From assembly GCA_037176725.1 (NCBI GenBank), contig JAZBRS010000059.1, forward strand, positions 9,287,001-9,351,000: a stretch of 64,000 nt of DNA, written 5' to 3'. The DNA is from Posidonia oceanica (lineage: Eukaryota > Streptophyta > Magnoliopsida > Alismatales > Posidoniaceae). Shown here in pieces: positions 1-10,916 of this stretch (its first letter is position 1; every line of letters begins with the position of its first letter). The notes below the pieces were generated by a model. The model ran no database searches. It saw only the letters and a program-made list of their open reading frames with translations, and had not been told where the DNA came from. The translations under genes and the position numbers were made by a program.

Positions 1-873
1 GAATGAGCTCACGCCTTAGGGGCTCATATAGTGTGCAAAGGCACAGCCACTTTGACTAAAAAGTAAACCCCAGTTTGGCAAAGGAAGGGTTCACTCCCTC
101 ACCCGGTTCTTTAATCATAGAACTCCTTTATTTGCCAAATCGAGTTGTAGGACGACAGTCCTTTCCCAAGAGTACTGGTCATACTCAATGACGGAAAACA
201 CTTGACCACAACGAATTGCATTCATTCATTTTGCATATATCCATATGGTTTGGGACCAATCGTACCCTGCCGGCCTAACCTAGCATATGGACCATTCATT
301 GCATTACGTGTTGACCTTGCATTATCATTGTTTGCTTGAATCATGCATCCATGCATTTTCTCATATCATTGGAAGTGGAGCACGGACGGAGCAAAATGAC
401 CTTCAAGAGTGTTAGAAACCCTTAGGACATGTGATTCTCCTAGAGCCAACCTAGTTCCTACCTATCCTTTCTATCAATTCCAATCCGAGTAAAATCTCAA
501 ACATGATGCCACAAGAGCACTTCTTTTCGATCGTGCACGGGTAACGCCCCACGATCTCCTCCTTAGCTTCTGCCCCGTTGAAGTATATCTCTACATGGTT
601 GACATGGTCATGACATCGGCTGCGACACATAGCTCCGAAATCGACTTGACCCCTCCATGCCTGAGTCTTCAATATGACGGCAATTAATCGAACCACTTGG
701 CTGCGTGACAATCTCTCGACACTGAGTTAGTTCACCTCTTCTTTTTATCTTTCTTCATCCCTAGTGGCGGATTGTTTGAGACAGAGCTCCCCTCTTCAAG
801 AAATGCTCAATGGGACATCATTCTTACCTTGGAGCCGATCTTGTTCCAAGATCAACTCCAAGGAGGAACATCT
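1..873. other. Non-coding 3' interior of an LTR retrotransposon
   Basis: No open frame here resembles a known protein; the 86-codon minus-strand frame at 451-711 has no recognisable domain. The stretch ends in a purine-rich run (about 861-870) placed directly before the LTR start at 874, as expected of a polypurine tract. I therefore read it as the untranslated interior between pol and the 3' LTR of a large gypsy-type element. This is inference from position and composition. Confidence 0.4.
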
Positions 874-2462
874 GTAGATATCCCATTTTCGCATTTCTAA
901 GAGTACATAGAGGATAGAAACTTCTGAGGCACCTCGAGTCACATAACTAGGACATAATAACATTTTCCAGATTTTTCGTGATTTGTTTAAAGCATCGCTT
1001 GATTTTACTTAATTCAAGGTTGTTAGCTGTAGCAGAGCTAACGCACTCAGACTCGTGGCAAGTCCGAGTACCTTGAGTACCCTTTATTCCTACTCAGATC
1101 AGTGGCAGATTTGAGTTAAAGAAGATGTTTTTTCTGATTTCATGGAAATTTTGAAGTTTTCCGGACTTTTATCATGTTTCTCTAGATCAACTTAAAAGAC
1201 AGGGTTAAAAATGCAAAAGACCTAGCTAGTTGTCTCCCAAAGCGGCAACACAGAAAGGTGCCATTCAGAGCGGCGACTGGACTGTGTAGGCGCCAGGCGG
1301 ACAGGCGACTAGCATCCTACCACTCTCTCTAGCTTAATATCAATATCCTCGACATTAATATAACATACTGGAATTTTATAAGCTATTATAACATTTTTCC
1401 TTAAATTATTGATATTTATATGATTTTATAGCATTTAATATATGATATAACACATATATCATATAAAATAAATAATTAAAATCTAGAAAATCCTAGGTGG
1501 CTTCAAGTTAATATCTTGTTTTTTAACACGTTTTTAATGTGCTAAACCACCTCCCTTAGAATTAGAAACCCACCTAGAATTTGGCCTAAAATAATGCAGC
1601 AGCTAAGCGCCTGTGTGACAAGCGACTAGCTGATGTGGACTTTGGTTGACCCGATCTTGTGGGAGCAGCTGAGGCTTAGACGCCACTAACAGCGGCGACT
1701 AGCTGACGTGGACTCCTCTTTTGATCCGGTCTTGTGGGAGCAGCTAAGGCTTAGGCGCCACTAACAGCGGCAACTAGCTGACGTGGACTCTTCCTTTGAC
1801 CCGATTAGCAGACCTCTGCGTCATTTCCACGTCATTTGTGAGGGATATTTGTGCTTGTCGCCGGTACCTGCGGCAACTTGCTATAAATATTTGTTTTCTT
1901 CTAGAAGTTTCCTAGATCTGATCCACCCATACCCCACGAAACTATAAATAGACCCCGTGAGTCAGTACTCAAGGAGAGGCATTTTTAGGATTTGAGGAGG
2001 CAAATTCATTAGTGGGAGGCCAAATTTAGAGAGAGAGTTGCATTTTCAAGAGAGAAAAAGATCTAAGAGAGATCAAGAGAAAGAGAGAGTCATATTCCTA
2101 GATCTTAAGAAACCCTAGCCTCCATTCTCAATCTAGAAACCCTAGATCCCAGAGATCACTATATCCCACCTTAGATCCTAGATATCTCGAGCATAGCCGG
2201 AGCTTCAACCGTACCTCTACTTCCTTACTCCACTGCATACAGCATGAGGGTAAGGGGAGTATCTTCTTCCAATCTACTTTTTCATTTCATTTTGCATTCC
2301 TTAAAATAGGACCCATAGTATATGCATGCGGGGAACAACCTCCGGTTAGTATTAGTTGCATTTATCTACTTTATTTCTTATTTATTTGATCTGTTTACTG
2401 CACCCGGACTTACCTAGATCTATTCTTATTTGTTTTGAAGTAAAGGAATACGTTCACATAGC
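874..2462 (+). mobile_element. Long terminal repeat, probable Ty3-gypsy (Tat/Ogre-like)
   Basis: The left end TGTAGATATCCC follows a purine-rich tract, and the right end near 2,462 (GTTCACA) is followed by a GACGCCGTTGG motif that resembles a degenerate tRNA primer-binding site. Two TATAAATA motifs (about 1,881 and 1,944) lie in the middle, followed by a GA-rich transcribed-looking leader (2,030-2,090), as in a U3-R-U5 arrangement. The right border is approximate. No second copy is in the window to prove the ends, so the class is tentative. Confidence 0.45.
1622..1806. repeat. Imperfect tandem repeat, unit about 74 bp, 2.5 copies
   Basis: The block ACTAGCTGA(T/C)GTGGACT recurs at 1,625, 1,698 and 1,773 (spacing 73 and 75 bp), followed in the first two copies by CTTGTGGGAGCAGCT and CGCCACTAAC. 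It lies upstream of the TATA-like motifs of the LTR, the usual place for enhancer repeats in U3. Confidence 0.85.
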
Positions 2463-2543
2463 ATGAGGACGCCGTTGGACGACACCCTGCCGTTGATCCA
2501 ATGAGCTAACTACCCACATCCTCCACATCTCCCCCCAAGCGTC

Positions 2544-5500
2544 TTGTCAACCCATCGACGAGCGGCGATCACTACAAGTAGTCGACATACGTGGAAGCGC
2601 CGACTACTTCATCCAAACACCCCCAAATCCACATCTACACCTACAAGTGTCAATTTCGTCATCGGAGATCCGCTCCTCCTCAGGCGTATGCTGCATTTCA
2701 TCAAACACCTGGTGCTCATCAATACCATCCAACTACTCCGCCACCATCTTCCTATCCACCGTCGACTTATCCGTCCACTAAATGATTTGCAGATTTCGGT
2801 GCGACTCGTCATCTCACTCGTGATCTTTAGGCTCTGTCTCTGGCCGATGAGTACCACGGCAATGATCAAGTGGCGTTGACAAATGGTAACATACTCCTCG
2901 TTACTCATATTGGATCTACCACTCTCTGTTCTGCTTCTCGTCCTTTTCTTCTTTCCAAGCTCTTACGTGTTCCTTCCCTTTCAAAACAACTTTTCTCTGT
3001 TCATCGATTTAGTCTTGATAACTCTTGCTTCTTTGAGTTTCATCTTTTCTTTCTGATTATCAAGGATCGAAGACAGGCCGAGTACTGCTCTGCAGTATCT
3101 ATCAGGACGGTCTCTACCGTCTGAACACTAGCTCACCATCTCTGAAACAGGCCTTCCTCAGTAATAAAGTGTCTCTCCATCGCTGGCACTCCCGGCTGGG
3201 ACACCCTCATCTAGCCACCGTTCAGTCTCTGCTTTGCCACCATGAGCTTCCTTTTCTTTCTTCTGTCATGTGACACTGTGATGCTTTCATTTTAGGAAAA
3301 TCCACCCGTTCCCCTCTTTCATCAACGGACTCCAGTAGCTCAGGCCTATTGGACCTGATCTACAGTGATGTTTGGGGTCCATCACCAGTCTTATCATCTG
3401 ATGGTCATAGGTGTTTTGTGATATTTGTTGATGATTTTTCTAAACATGTATGGATTTATCCTTTAATCAAGAAATCCGATGTGTTTTCTATATTTCTTAC
3501 GTTTCAAGCTTATGTAGAACATCAATTTTCAACCAAAATTAAGTGTTTTCAATCCGATGGTGGTGGTGAATTTCGAAAACTTGATTCATATTTTAAGACA
3601 TGTGGCATTTTTCATCGTTATTCTTATCCTCACATACATCAACAAAATGGCTCTGCTGAACGTAAAATTCGGCACATTGTTGATACTGTTCTTGCACTTC
3701 TTGCTCATGCCTCTGTTCCTCATCGGTTTTGGCATTTTGCTTTTGACACTGCCGTCTATCTTATCGACTGGCTTCCTTCACCTACTAATGGCAATCATGC
3801 TCCCTTCTTTCTTCTCCATTGCTCTCATCCGAATTATAAATTTCTTAAAGTTTTTGGGTGCCTAGTTTACCCTCTTACTAGACCATATAATACACATAAA
3901 TTTTCTTATAGATCCGTATCATGTGTATTTCTTGGTTATCCTTCCAATTTTCATGGTTATCGGTGTCTTGATATAAAATTCGGCCGACTCTATATTACTT
4001 GACATCTCACTTTTGTTGAAGATTATTTTCCTTTTGCAGCTCAGCCCAAGCCCACGTCCAGCCCACCTTCTATTTCTCCATCTCACTTCTCCATCCTTTT
4101 TTCTCTTCCTCCAACGAATATTTCCTCAACTCAGCCCAGGCCCAGTCCACCTCGGCTCACCACTGATCTCTCTTCTGCTGCCTCATGTTCATCTTCTTCA
4201 ACCTCTGCTTCTGTCGACATTCCTCATGCTCCCCCAGCAACCCATCCGATGCAGCTCCGTTCACGCCAGTCGGTGGACTATCGTCGTCTTGCCGGACTCT
4301 CCAAGCCAGCAACAACACGACATGGAGTTCCAGCTGTCTTACTAGCCAGCATCACAGTCACTGAGCCCCAGAGCTATGCTGAAGCTTCTAAGACAAGTCA
4401 CTGGATAAAAGCCTTGGAGGATGAGATGAGAGCCTTGCAACAAAAAAACACATGGCCTCTGGTTCCTTGACATTCCTCAATGAACATTTTGGGCTGCAAA
4501 TGGGTTTACCGACTGAAGTATAACTCTGATGGCTCCGTTCAGCGGTATAAAGCATGCTTAGTGGCCAAGGGTTATAACCAGCAACCAGGTGTCGATTACT
4601 TCGACACTTTCAGCCCAGTTGTCAAGCCTACAACTATACATCTTGTTCTTGCTCTGGCGGTCTCTCGTGGATGGCCTCTCCGTCAACTTGACATCTCTAA
4701 TGTGTTCCTTCACGGTGATCTTCAAGAGGATGTCTATATGCTTCAATCCACTGGCTTCAAAGACTCTGCAAGACCTTCATATGTATGCAAGCTCCGCAAG
4801 TCTCTCTATGGCTTAAAACAGTCACCATGAGCTTGGTTCCACAAGCTTTCATCCTTTCTAATTGCCTATGGGTTCAAATCCTCTACAACAAACACTTCCC
4901 TCTTTGTCTTTGCTCATGGCCAATGTCTTCTCTATTTACTTGTCTATGTGGACGATATTATACTCATTGGAAGCTCGCCTGAAGAAATCTCTATCTTTCT
5001 CCAGCGACTGAGCCGGACATTTGCCGTGAAGGATCTGGGACCTCTCCACCATTTTTTGGGCATCGAGATGGTTCCAAACAAAACTGGGATGTTACACTCT
5101 CAATGAAAATACATATTGGATCTTCTTGCTCGTACACACATGTTGGGTTCCAAGCCTATTCATACACCGATGTTGCCTCTCATCCAAGTTATCCAAAGAA
5201 GGTACTCCTCTCTCTGATCCTTCTCTCTACAGACATGTTGTTAGAGCTCTCCAGTACATTACTCTCACCAGACCAGATCTCTCATTCTTTGTAAATAAAG
5301 TTTGCCAGTTCATGAGCAAACCTACAGAAGTTCATTGGACGGCGATGAAACGTATACTCCGTTATCTCAAGCATACTCACTCACTGGGCCTCTCACTCCA
5401 CCGTTCTCCGAGCACCTCGTTGAACGTCTCCACCGACGTCGATTGGGCGGGATGTTCGAACGATCGTCGTTCCTCCGGAGGCTTCGCTATTTACTGTGGT

Positions 5501-5899
5501 GACAATCTTGTCACATGGGCCTCATGTAAATAGCGCACTGTAGCTCGCTCATCCACTGAGTTTGAGTATCGTGCCTTGGCTGATGCAACGACTGAGGCTG
5601 TTTGGTTACAGACTCTTTTGCACGAGCTCCATGTACCATCTGTTGCTTCTCCAACTCTATGGTATGATAATCTAGGTGCAACTTTTCTCTTCGCCAATCC
5701 TGTGTTTCATGCATGTACGAAACATGTAGAAATTGATCACCATTTTGTTCGAGAATTAGTAGCCCGACATCAATTTCATGTCCGCTTTCTTCCTTCCAAG
5801 GAACAACTTGCAGATATCTTCACCAAAGCTTTACCTCAAATGAGTTTCCTTCATATACGTGACAAGTTGTTGGTTCGAAGTCGAGACCATACAACTTGA
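2544..5899 (+). pseudogene. Ty1-copia gag-pol remnant (protease, integrase, RT, RNase H)
   Basis: The conserved order protease-integrase-reverse transcriptase-RNase H defines Ty1-copia. A protease remnant reads DFGATRHLT near 2,790 (family DSGAT..H; the catalytic serine-glycine pair is altered). Integrase from 3,349 shows YSDVWGP, SDGGGEF and QNGSAERK, so the D-D-E residues are still visible. RT begins at 4,480 ([17 protein letters not shown]) and has YVDD at 4,945-4,956. RNase H shows WAGCSNDRRSSGG and ADIFTKALP (about 5,815). Many stops and frameshifts break the frame (for example after 4,002, 4,467, 4,827 and 5,103), so no polyprotein can be made. The gag 5' part and the matching 5' LTR are missing. 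It is a dead, 5'-truncated copy. Confidence 0.93.
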
Positions 5900-5906
5900 A
5901 GGGGCG

Positions 5907-6104
5907 TATTGATATACCATGTATATACGTATTCTGTTAGAGGAACTTCTCTAAAATAGTATGGAATATTCTAGACGTAACAACCTGTAACAAACTCTTG
6001 TATAAAAATACATGATTCCTCCCCTCCATTATGGATGAGGAAAATATTCTATCCAACATATATTACCCTTAACTTTTGTTCTTTGGTAATACATACTTCT
6101 AACA
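5907..6104 (+). mobile_element. 3' LTR of the Ty1-copia remnant, 198 bp
   Basis: It begins immediately after the polypurine tract TTGAAGGGGCG that follows the pol stop. It starts TATTGATATACC and ends CTTCTAACA, and includes a TATAAAAATA motif near 6,001. The start is TA rather than the usual TG. No matching 5' LTR was found at the left of the element, so the borders rest on the tract and the terminal CTAACA. Confidence 0.65.
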
Positions 6105-6576
6105 TAAGCGCCCCCTGCCCAGCTCCGCCCCTGGTTGCCAAGTCTCTAAAATCTACATAACACATCACATTCCTCTTCTCCTTCGTCAAGAGCATTTGAA
6201 ATCATCGAAAGCTACCTTACAAGAACCAACACTGAAAGCAAAGTTCTCCAAACGTCTGCTGTTGCCCACAATCTCTTGTTACCATCGTCAAACAGTAGTA
6301 ATCCACTGTCTCTTGTTACCATCACCAAACAGTAGTAATTATTATTTAACCATAAACAGCACTGGTAATTGAACGATATGTGGACTTTCTATTGACAAAA
6401 CCATGCATACAGCATGCAAGTTGCAACCATTAATTAGCCAAGTATTGGAATTTAGTCACTTAGAGATTTTTCTAAGGTTTTATTGCTCCAGTGATCACTA
6501 CAGCCGTGAGAATTAAGGACGAGCGGGCAAGTAGAGGCCTAATCCACTGTTTCAAAGGAAATATAATCATATCAGC
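6105..6576. other. Intergenic, downstream of the LBD gene
   Basis: Contains a short direct repeat (CTCTTGTTACCATC, near 6,272 and 6,310). Nothing coding is seen. The part next to 6,577 is expected to hold the 3' UTR of the minus-strand LBD gene. Confidence 0.5.
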
Positions 6577-8505
6577 TCATTTAGAGAGAGTAGGAGGTTG
6601 GTTGCCAGCTGCCGCCCGGTGCCGGTCCATCAGCTCTCTTGCCAAGGCCTGAAGATCTCCACCACCACCACCACTGCCACCACCAGTGGTGTCCATCTGC
6701 CGGAGCTCAAGTTGTCTTTGTTGTTGTTGTTGCTGCTGCTGTTGCTGGAGTGACCATGGAGACTGTTGTGGCGGCGCAGCAGGCGGGTCGATGAGCGTCG
6801 AGAGATCGAAGATGGTGGATAAGGCGGCGGCAGACGGGAGGTCCGATATCGAGAAGAGCTGCGGTGGCGGAGGAGTTGGTGGAGGTGGAGGAGGAGGAGG
6901 AGGAGGAGGAGATGGCAGCTCAAGTGCTGCCAGATGTGCTTGTAAGTATGACAGTTCTGCTTGCAGATTCACCACCTACACAAATATTGGAAATTTTCCA
7001 TCAGTAATCACCAATTAAACAAATGATCATAACCACAACAAAATCTTAATCCAGATCTTGGGTATTGCTGGGAATTAATGCACTGTGATGAAGTTAGACA
7101 AGAACGTTGGTTTATTTATTAAGGACATGTACTGGTAGCTCATCGATTAGGCCATGCAGCAGTACTGTACAATGTTGTGATCTGAATCATGGCGTCATAG
7201 AAGTACTGAATTTTTTTGATATATATATATATATATATATATATGATAATATACAAGTACTAAATTTCGCCGAACAATTTAAGTAGCTTCTTTGCCGAGG
7301 TAAGGTGATGAAATATTGCAGGACGGAAGCAGAACAGTTTATTTGTCCGTACTGGAGATCTTCCAAAGGAGAGAGAGATAGAGAGAGAGAGAGGAGAATT
7401 AAGTATAACTGTACACAACTATACTATTGTTTATTAACTATGGTGATTACCGATGACACTTATCATTCTTCTCTCAACATCCTCAAGAACAAAAATGGCA
7501 GTTCCAATATAGAACACAAAAATTTTCGTTTTTCCTGAACAGGAACAAAAAAAAAGTAGCATTGATCCCAAAGGTAAGAGTTACCCGGAAAAAAAGAGGG
7601 AATAGATAAACAAATTTAAGACATTGGAAACGTAAGCAAAGCTCTAAAATTAACGGTTTAATATAAAGGATCACTTTTTGAAGGAAAAAAGTAGAGAAGC
7701 ACTGTGGCATGATGAAACCCATCAAAACTGGAACAGTGCAAAACAAGAGCATGGGTGCATCAATCTGGTTAAAATTCTTCTGGGTATGGATGTAGCAGTG
7801 GTACAACACATAACTCCTTTTGCTGCTGATGAACAGACCCAATCAAATTCTTCACAACAAAAACAAATGTGCCAAGAGAGAAAAAGAATACTAACAACAC
7901 AACAACAAAAACACCATGCATTGATCCCAAGCATCAAAAACCAAACAACAATAAAAAAAAAGGGAAACCGTGAATTGAAAAAAAAAATCCAGCTAAGATG
8001 ATCAGTGCAACACATGAACCATGTGTGCAGGCAACAATCCGGTTGGATTTCTCATGACCACCATCAGCTCATCACCAACAAGCTCAAAGAATTCATAAGT
8101 GGGCAGTCCGATCATCACCTGCTGCTGGAGAGCGAAGATATGCGCGACGCAGCCGTAGACCGGATCCCTCAGCCTCGCCTGCGCCTCGTAGCAGATCGTC
8201 ACGACGGCGTCGAGCCGCTTGTGCGCCGGGATGTGCAGGAGCAGCTTGGACACGTTGCTTGCCCCGAACACCTTGTGCACCGCGGCGAAGTGCGCCGCCC
8301 CTTGCTCGGAGTCGAAGTAGGGCGCGAAGATGCACCCGCTCACGCATTTCCTCCTCAAGAACTTGCACGCCCCACATGGCCCTCCACCACCACCAACACC
8401 ACCACCACTGCCACTACCACCACCACCACCGGCTCCTCCACCACTGCCACCAGCGCTAACGCCCACGTTGGTTGTGCTTGCGCTCATGGTTGGTCGACTG
8501 TGCAT
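6577..8505 (-). CDS. LBD18: LOB-domain transcription factor, LBD18/LBD30-like
   Basis: Plant-specific DNA-binding regulator; class I LBD proteins of this branch act downstream of auxin in lateral root and vascular development. Exon 1 is 8,505-8,119 and exon 2 is 6,975-6,577 (261 residues); the 1,143 bp intron has GT..AG ends. The CX2CX6CX3C zinc motif is C44, C47, C54, C58; the GAS block starts [14 protein letters not shown]; the leucine-zipper-like LX6LX3LX6L is intact across the splice at QQQ/VV. The N-terminus is a glycine-rich run. The C-terminal half has a proline run (about 12) and a glutamine run (about 10). The LOB block is almost identical to what I know of LBD18, hence the symbol, but LBD30 is close. 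A second ATG at 8,487 has a better context (A at -3) and could be the true start, giving 255 residues. Confidence 0.93.
7219..7244. repeat. (AT)n microsatellite in the LBD intron
   Basis: Thirteen AT units follow a T run. It lies inside the single LBD intron. Confidence 0.95.
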
Positions 8506-8532
8506 GGGCTTCCCCTCTCAAGACATGTAATA

Positions 8533-8580
8533 TGGTATCAGAGTTGATATCAGATATGAAATGGTATGGTATCAGAGTTG
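8533..8580 (+). repeat. Duplicated TGGTATCAGAGTT motif in the LBD leader
   Basis: The 13-mer occurs at 8,533-8,545 and 8,567-8,579 on the plus strand. It equals the primer-binding site that plant LTR elements use with initiator tRNA-Met (TGGTATCAGAGC), except the last bases. It lies 28-80 bp upstream of the LBD start codon, so in the probable 5' UTR. No LTR is attached to it here. Confidence 0.7.
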
Positions 8581-8599
8581 GAGGGAGGAGTGAGGGGAG

Positions 8600-8856
8600 T
8601 GGAAGGAAGAGAAAGAGAGACCGATATGTCTATTTTCAGCTAGGATGTTTGTCTTCGGGTGAAGGGTCGTGAGAACGGAGAGGAAGGGGTTTGTTTCTTT
8701 TGTATTGATGAGCCTTTAAAGCCACGCCAGCCAGCAAACCCTATACTCTCTCTCTCTCCATCTTCTCTGTGTATAGCAGCTTGCGTGAAGCAAACATCCG
8801 AGTAAACCAATCTCTTTTCCCCATCCATCCACTTCTTCCCCCACATGACACCTATT

Positions 8857-8887
<31 letters not shown>

Positions 8888-10120
8888 CAATCAGGAGCTA
8901 TCAGGGCTAGAATAAGAGTGGGAGTTTTTGCTTGTTTACATGTCATTGTGACTGGGGATATTATATGAATTGGGTATAGATACTATAGAAAGCGTAGAAG
9001 CCAAAGTATAGGTCATGAATTGATATCTTTCCTACTGCTTTCTCAATTCTAATCTCTGCTGACTGTGACAAGAGTAGAATTGACTTGATTGAGCACAATA
9101 CTCCAAATGGGTATTCTACTGATTGATGACACACACAAAGATTGTAATACCATACCAGTGTTTTTTGTCTCATGTCATGAGCAACTTATACTATTCTCCT
9201 CATTCCACAAGCCCAGGTTTCCTTTGCTTGTGTTTGTGTGCGTTTTCCATGTTGAGCCAAGTGTGAGGGAACACGTGAGGCGATCTAGTTTTCGTGAGAT
9301 GGGAAGTTGTTTTTTTTTTTTTTTTTTGAGAGAGAGAGATGGAAAAGGTTTTGTAAAATTGTTGCGTGTGTGGTACGGTTCAGCAGAGGTTCTAAGTTAT
9401 TTTGACTGTGAACATGTTTTCTGCTTTTAAGATTTGGAATTAGGGGTTGGAGTTTAGATCACTATATGTGATGAGGTTTATTTATTGCCTGGGAGTGAGG
9501 AGGTTGGGATTTGTTAAGATTGGATACTGGTTAGTTCCATGCACTTCCCATACGAGACCATCTTATTGTTTCACACTTGTTTGACATGTCCATAATAATC
9601 CAAGTTTCCAGTCACCACCGACATCCTAATCTTCTGCCAAATGGTGCCTCTACGAGGAATTAATGCATGGCTTGGGTTTTTCAATCTCACCTTTTTTTTT
9701 TTAGTTTTCTAATTTGGTCTAAGTGCTCTCCAGAGAGCTTCCTGTATACTTAATGCCAGTATTAGCCACTTGGAGAAAATGGCTTGCTTTACTTAAAACC
9801 TCAACAAGGGGACAAGTGGCATTTTAATTAATGTTGGACTCCAAGTAATATAACACTACTACTAAATACTCCTTCGGAACCCATGGTATCTAATCTCATC
9901 AGTGGCCAACAATTCATACCTTGTTGTTGTTAGACATGCTTCTTCCACCTTTTGCCTCCAAGTTGAAGCCCACGAGAAAACTACATTGGCATGTGAGAAG
10001 GAGACACACAACAGAGGAGATTATTACATGGCCACTGACAACGATGCAGCGCTTGCATTTGACAACCACTGTGCATCATCAAGTGGGACTCTTCAACTTC
10101 AACAAGCTGTAACTCCTTGA
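8600..10120. other. LBD promoter side and intergenic DNA
   Basis: Pyrimidine-rich on the plus strand near 8,740-8,880, including a (TC)n run at 8,857-8,879 that could be a GAGA-type promoter element for the minus-strand LBD gene. A T16-18 run lies near 9,310 and a T run near 9,695. No coding potential is visible; the 113-codon frame at 9,089 reads through the T run and has no domain. Confidence 0.5.
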
Positions 10121-10128
10121 ACTTGATA

Positions 10129-10908
10129 TTAGGGATGTACGTGAGTCGAGTTGGGTCAGACTTAGAGTGAATTTAAGATCCAATTTATATTTTTTGGATT
10201 GGATAATTTTAAACCTATACCCAACCCATATCCAGTCCAGACTCAATCCAACTCGATCCACAAATTTCAGGTTGGATCGGGTCGATTCTTGGATTTTATA
10301 GCACATGAATTTTATACCTATTGGCCATTCATTAATCTTTAATTATAGAAAAAGTTGATTACTTTCGGGACAGTCTTTGGATAAAATAAGTAACTTACAA
10401 CTTGATGCAAAGATCACTACAAAATGTAACACATTATAGTAGCCATTACTGAAAAGTTATCTCCAGTTCTTTATTAATATGGTTTTTTCTTTACGTGCAT
10501 GTTTTCCTACAACTTGCCACTATTAACTACGTAACAGCAGTGCGTATGCAATATGAATACGTGAGTCAAGCATAAGCACTATTGTTAAAAGTGAATAAGT
10601 TATCTGTATGTGACTTTATTTCTCACAATATCTGTTGATTAAGTATCATTTTTGCTCTCTTAATATTTCTTAATTATATATATAATATGTATTTATAAAT
10701 ATAAATAATTAATATTATATATATATATATACTTTCGAGTTCAGGTCGGGTTGGATAACTCATGCTTAGAACCCATACCAACCTAGAAAGTTCCGGTTTA
10801 GGATTTTCAGACCTATATCCAACCCATGATAAAAAAATCGACCCAATCCAACCCACACCAGTCAGATTGATTCGATTTTCAGGTAAACCCGAATCCATGT
10901 ACATCCTT
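10129..10908. mobile_element. Non-autonomous hAT-type element, 780 bp
   Basis: Perfect 8 bp target-site duplication ACTTGATA at 10,121-10,128 and 10,909-10,916. Imperfect terminal inverted repeats: the left end starts TTAGGGATGTACGTGAG and the reverse of the right end starts AAGGATGTACATGGATTC. Both subterminal regions are rich in GGGTTGGAT/ATCCAACCC blocks, and the middle is AT-rich with an (AT)n run near 10,720. The 8 bp duplication points to hAT. No transposase is present. Confidence 0.85.
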
Positions 10909-10916
10909 ACTTGATA

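Noticed and set aside
8005..8547. 180-codon plus-strand frame over LBD exon 1
   Set aside because: Shadow of the LBD coding strand; H/T/P runs come from the glycine-coding repeats read backwards.
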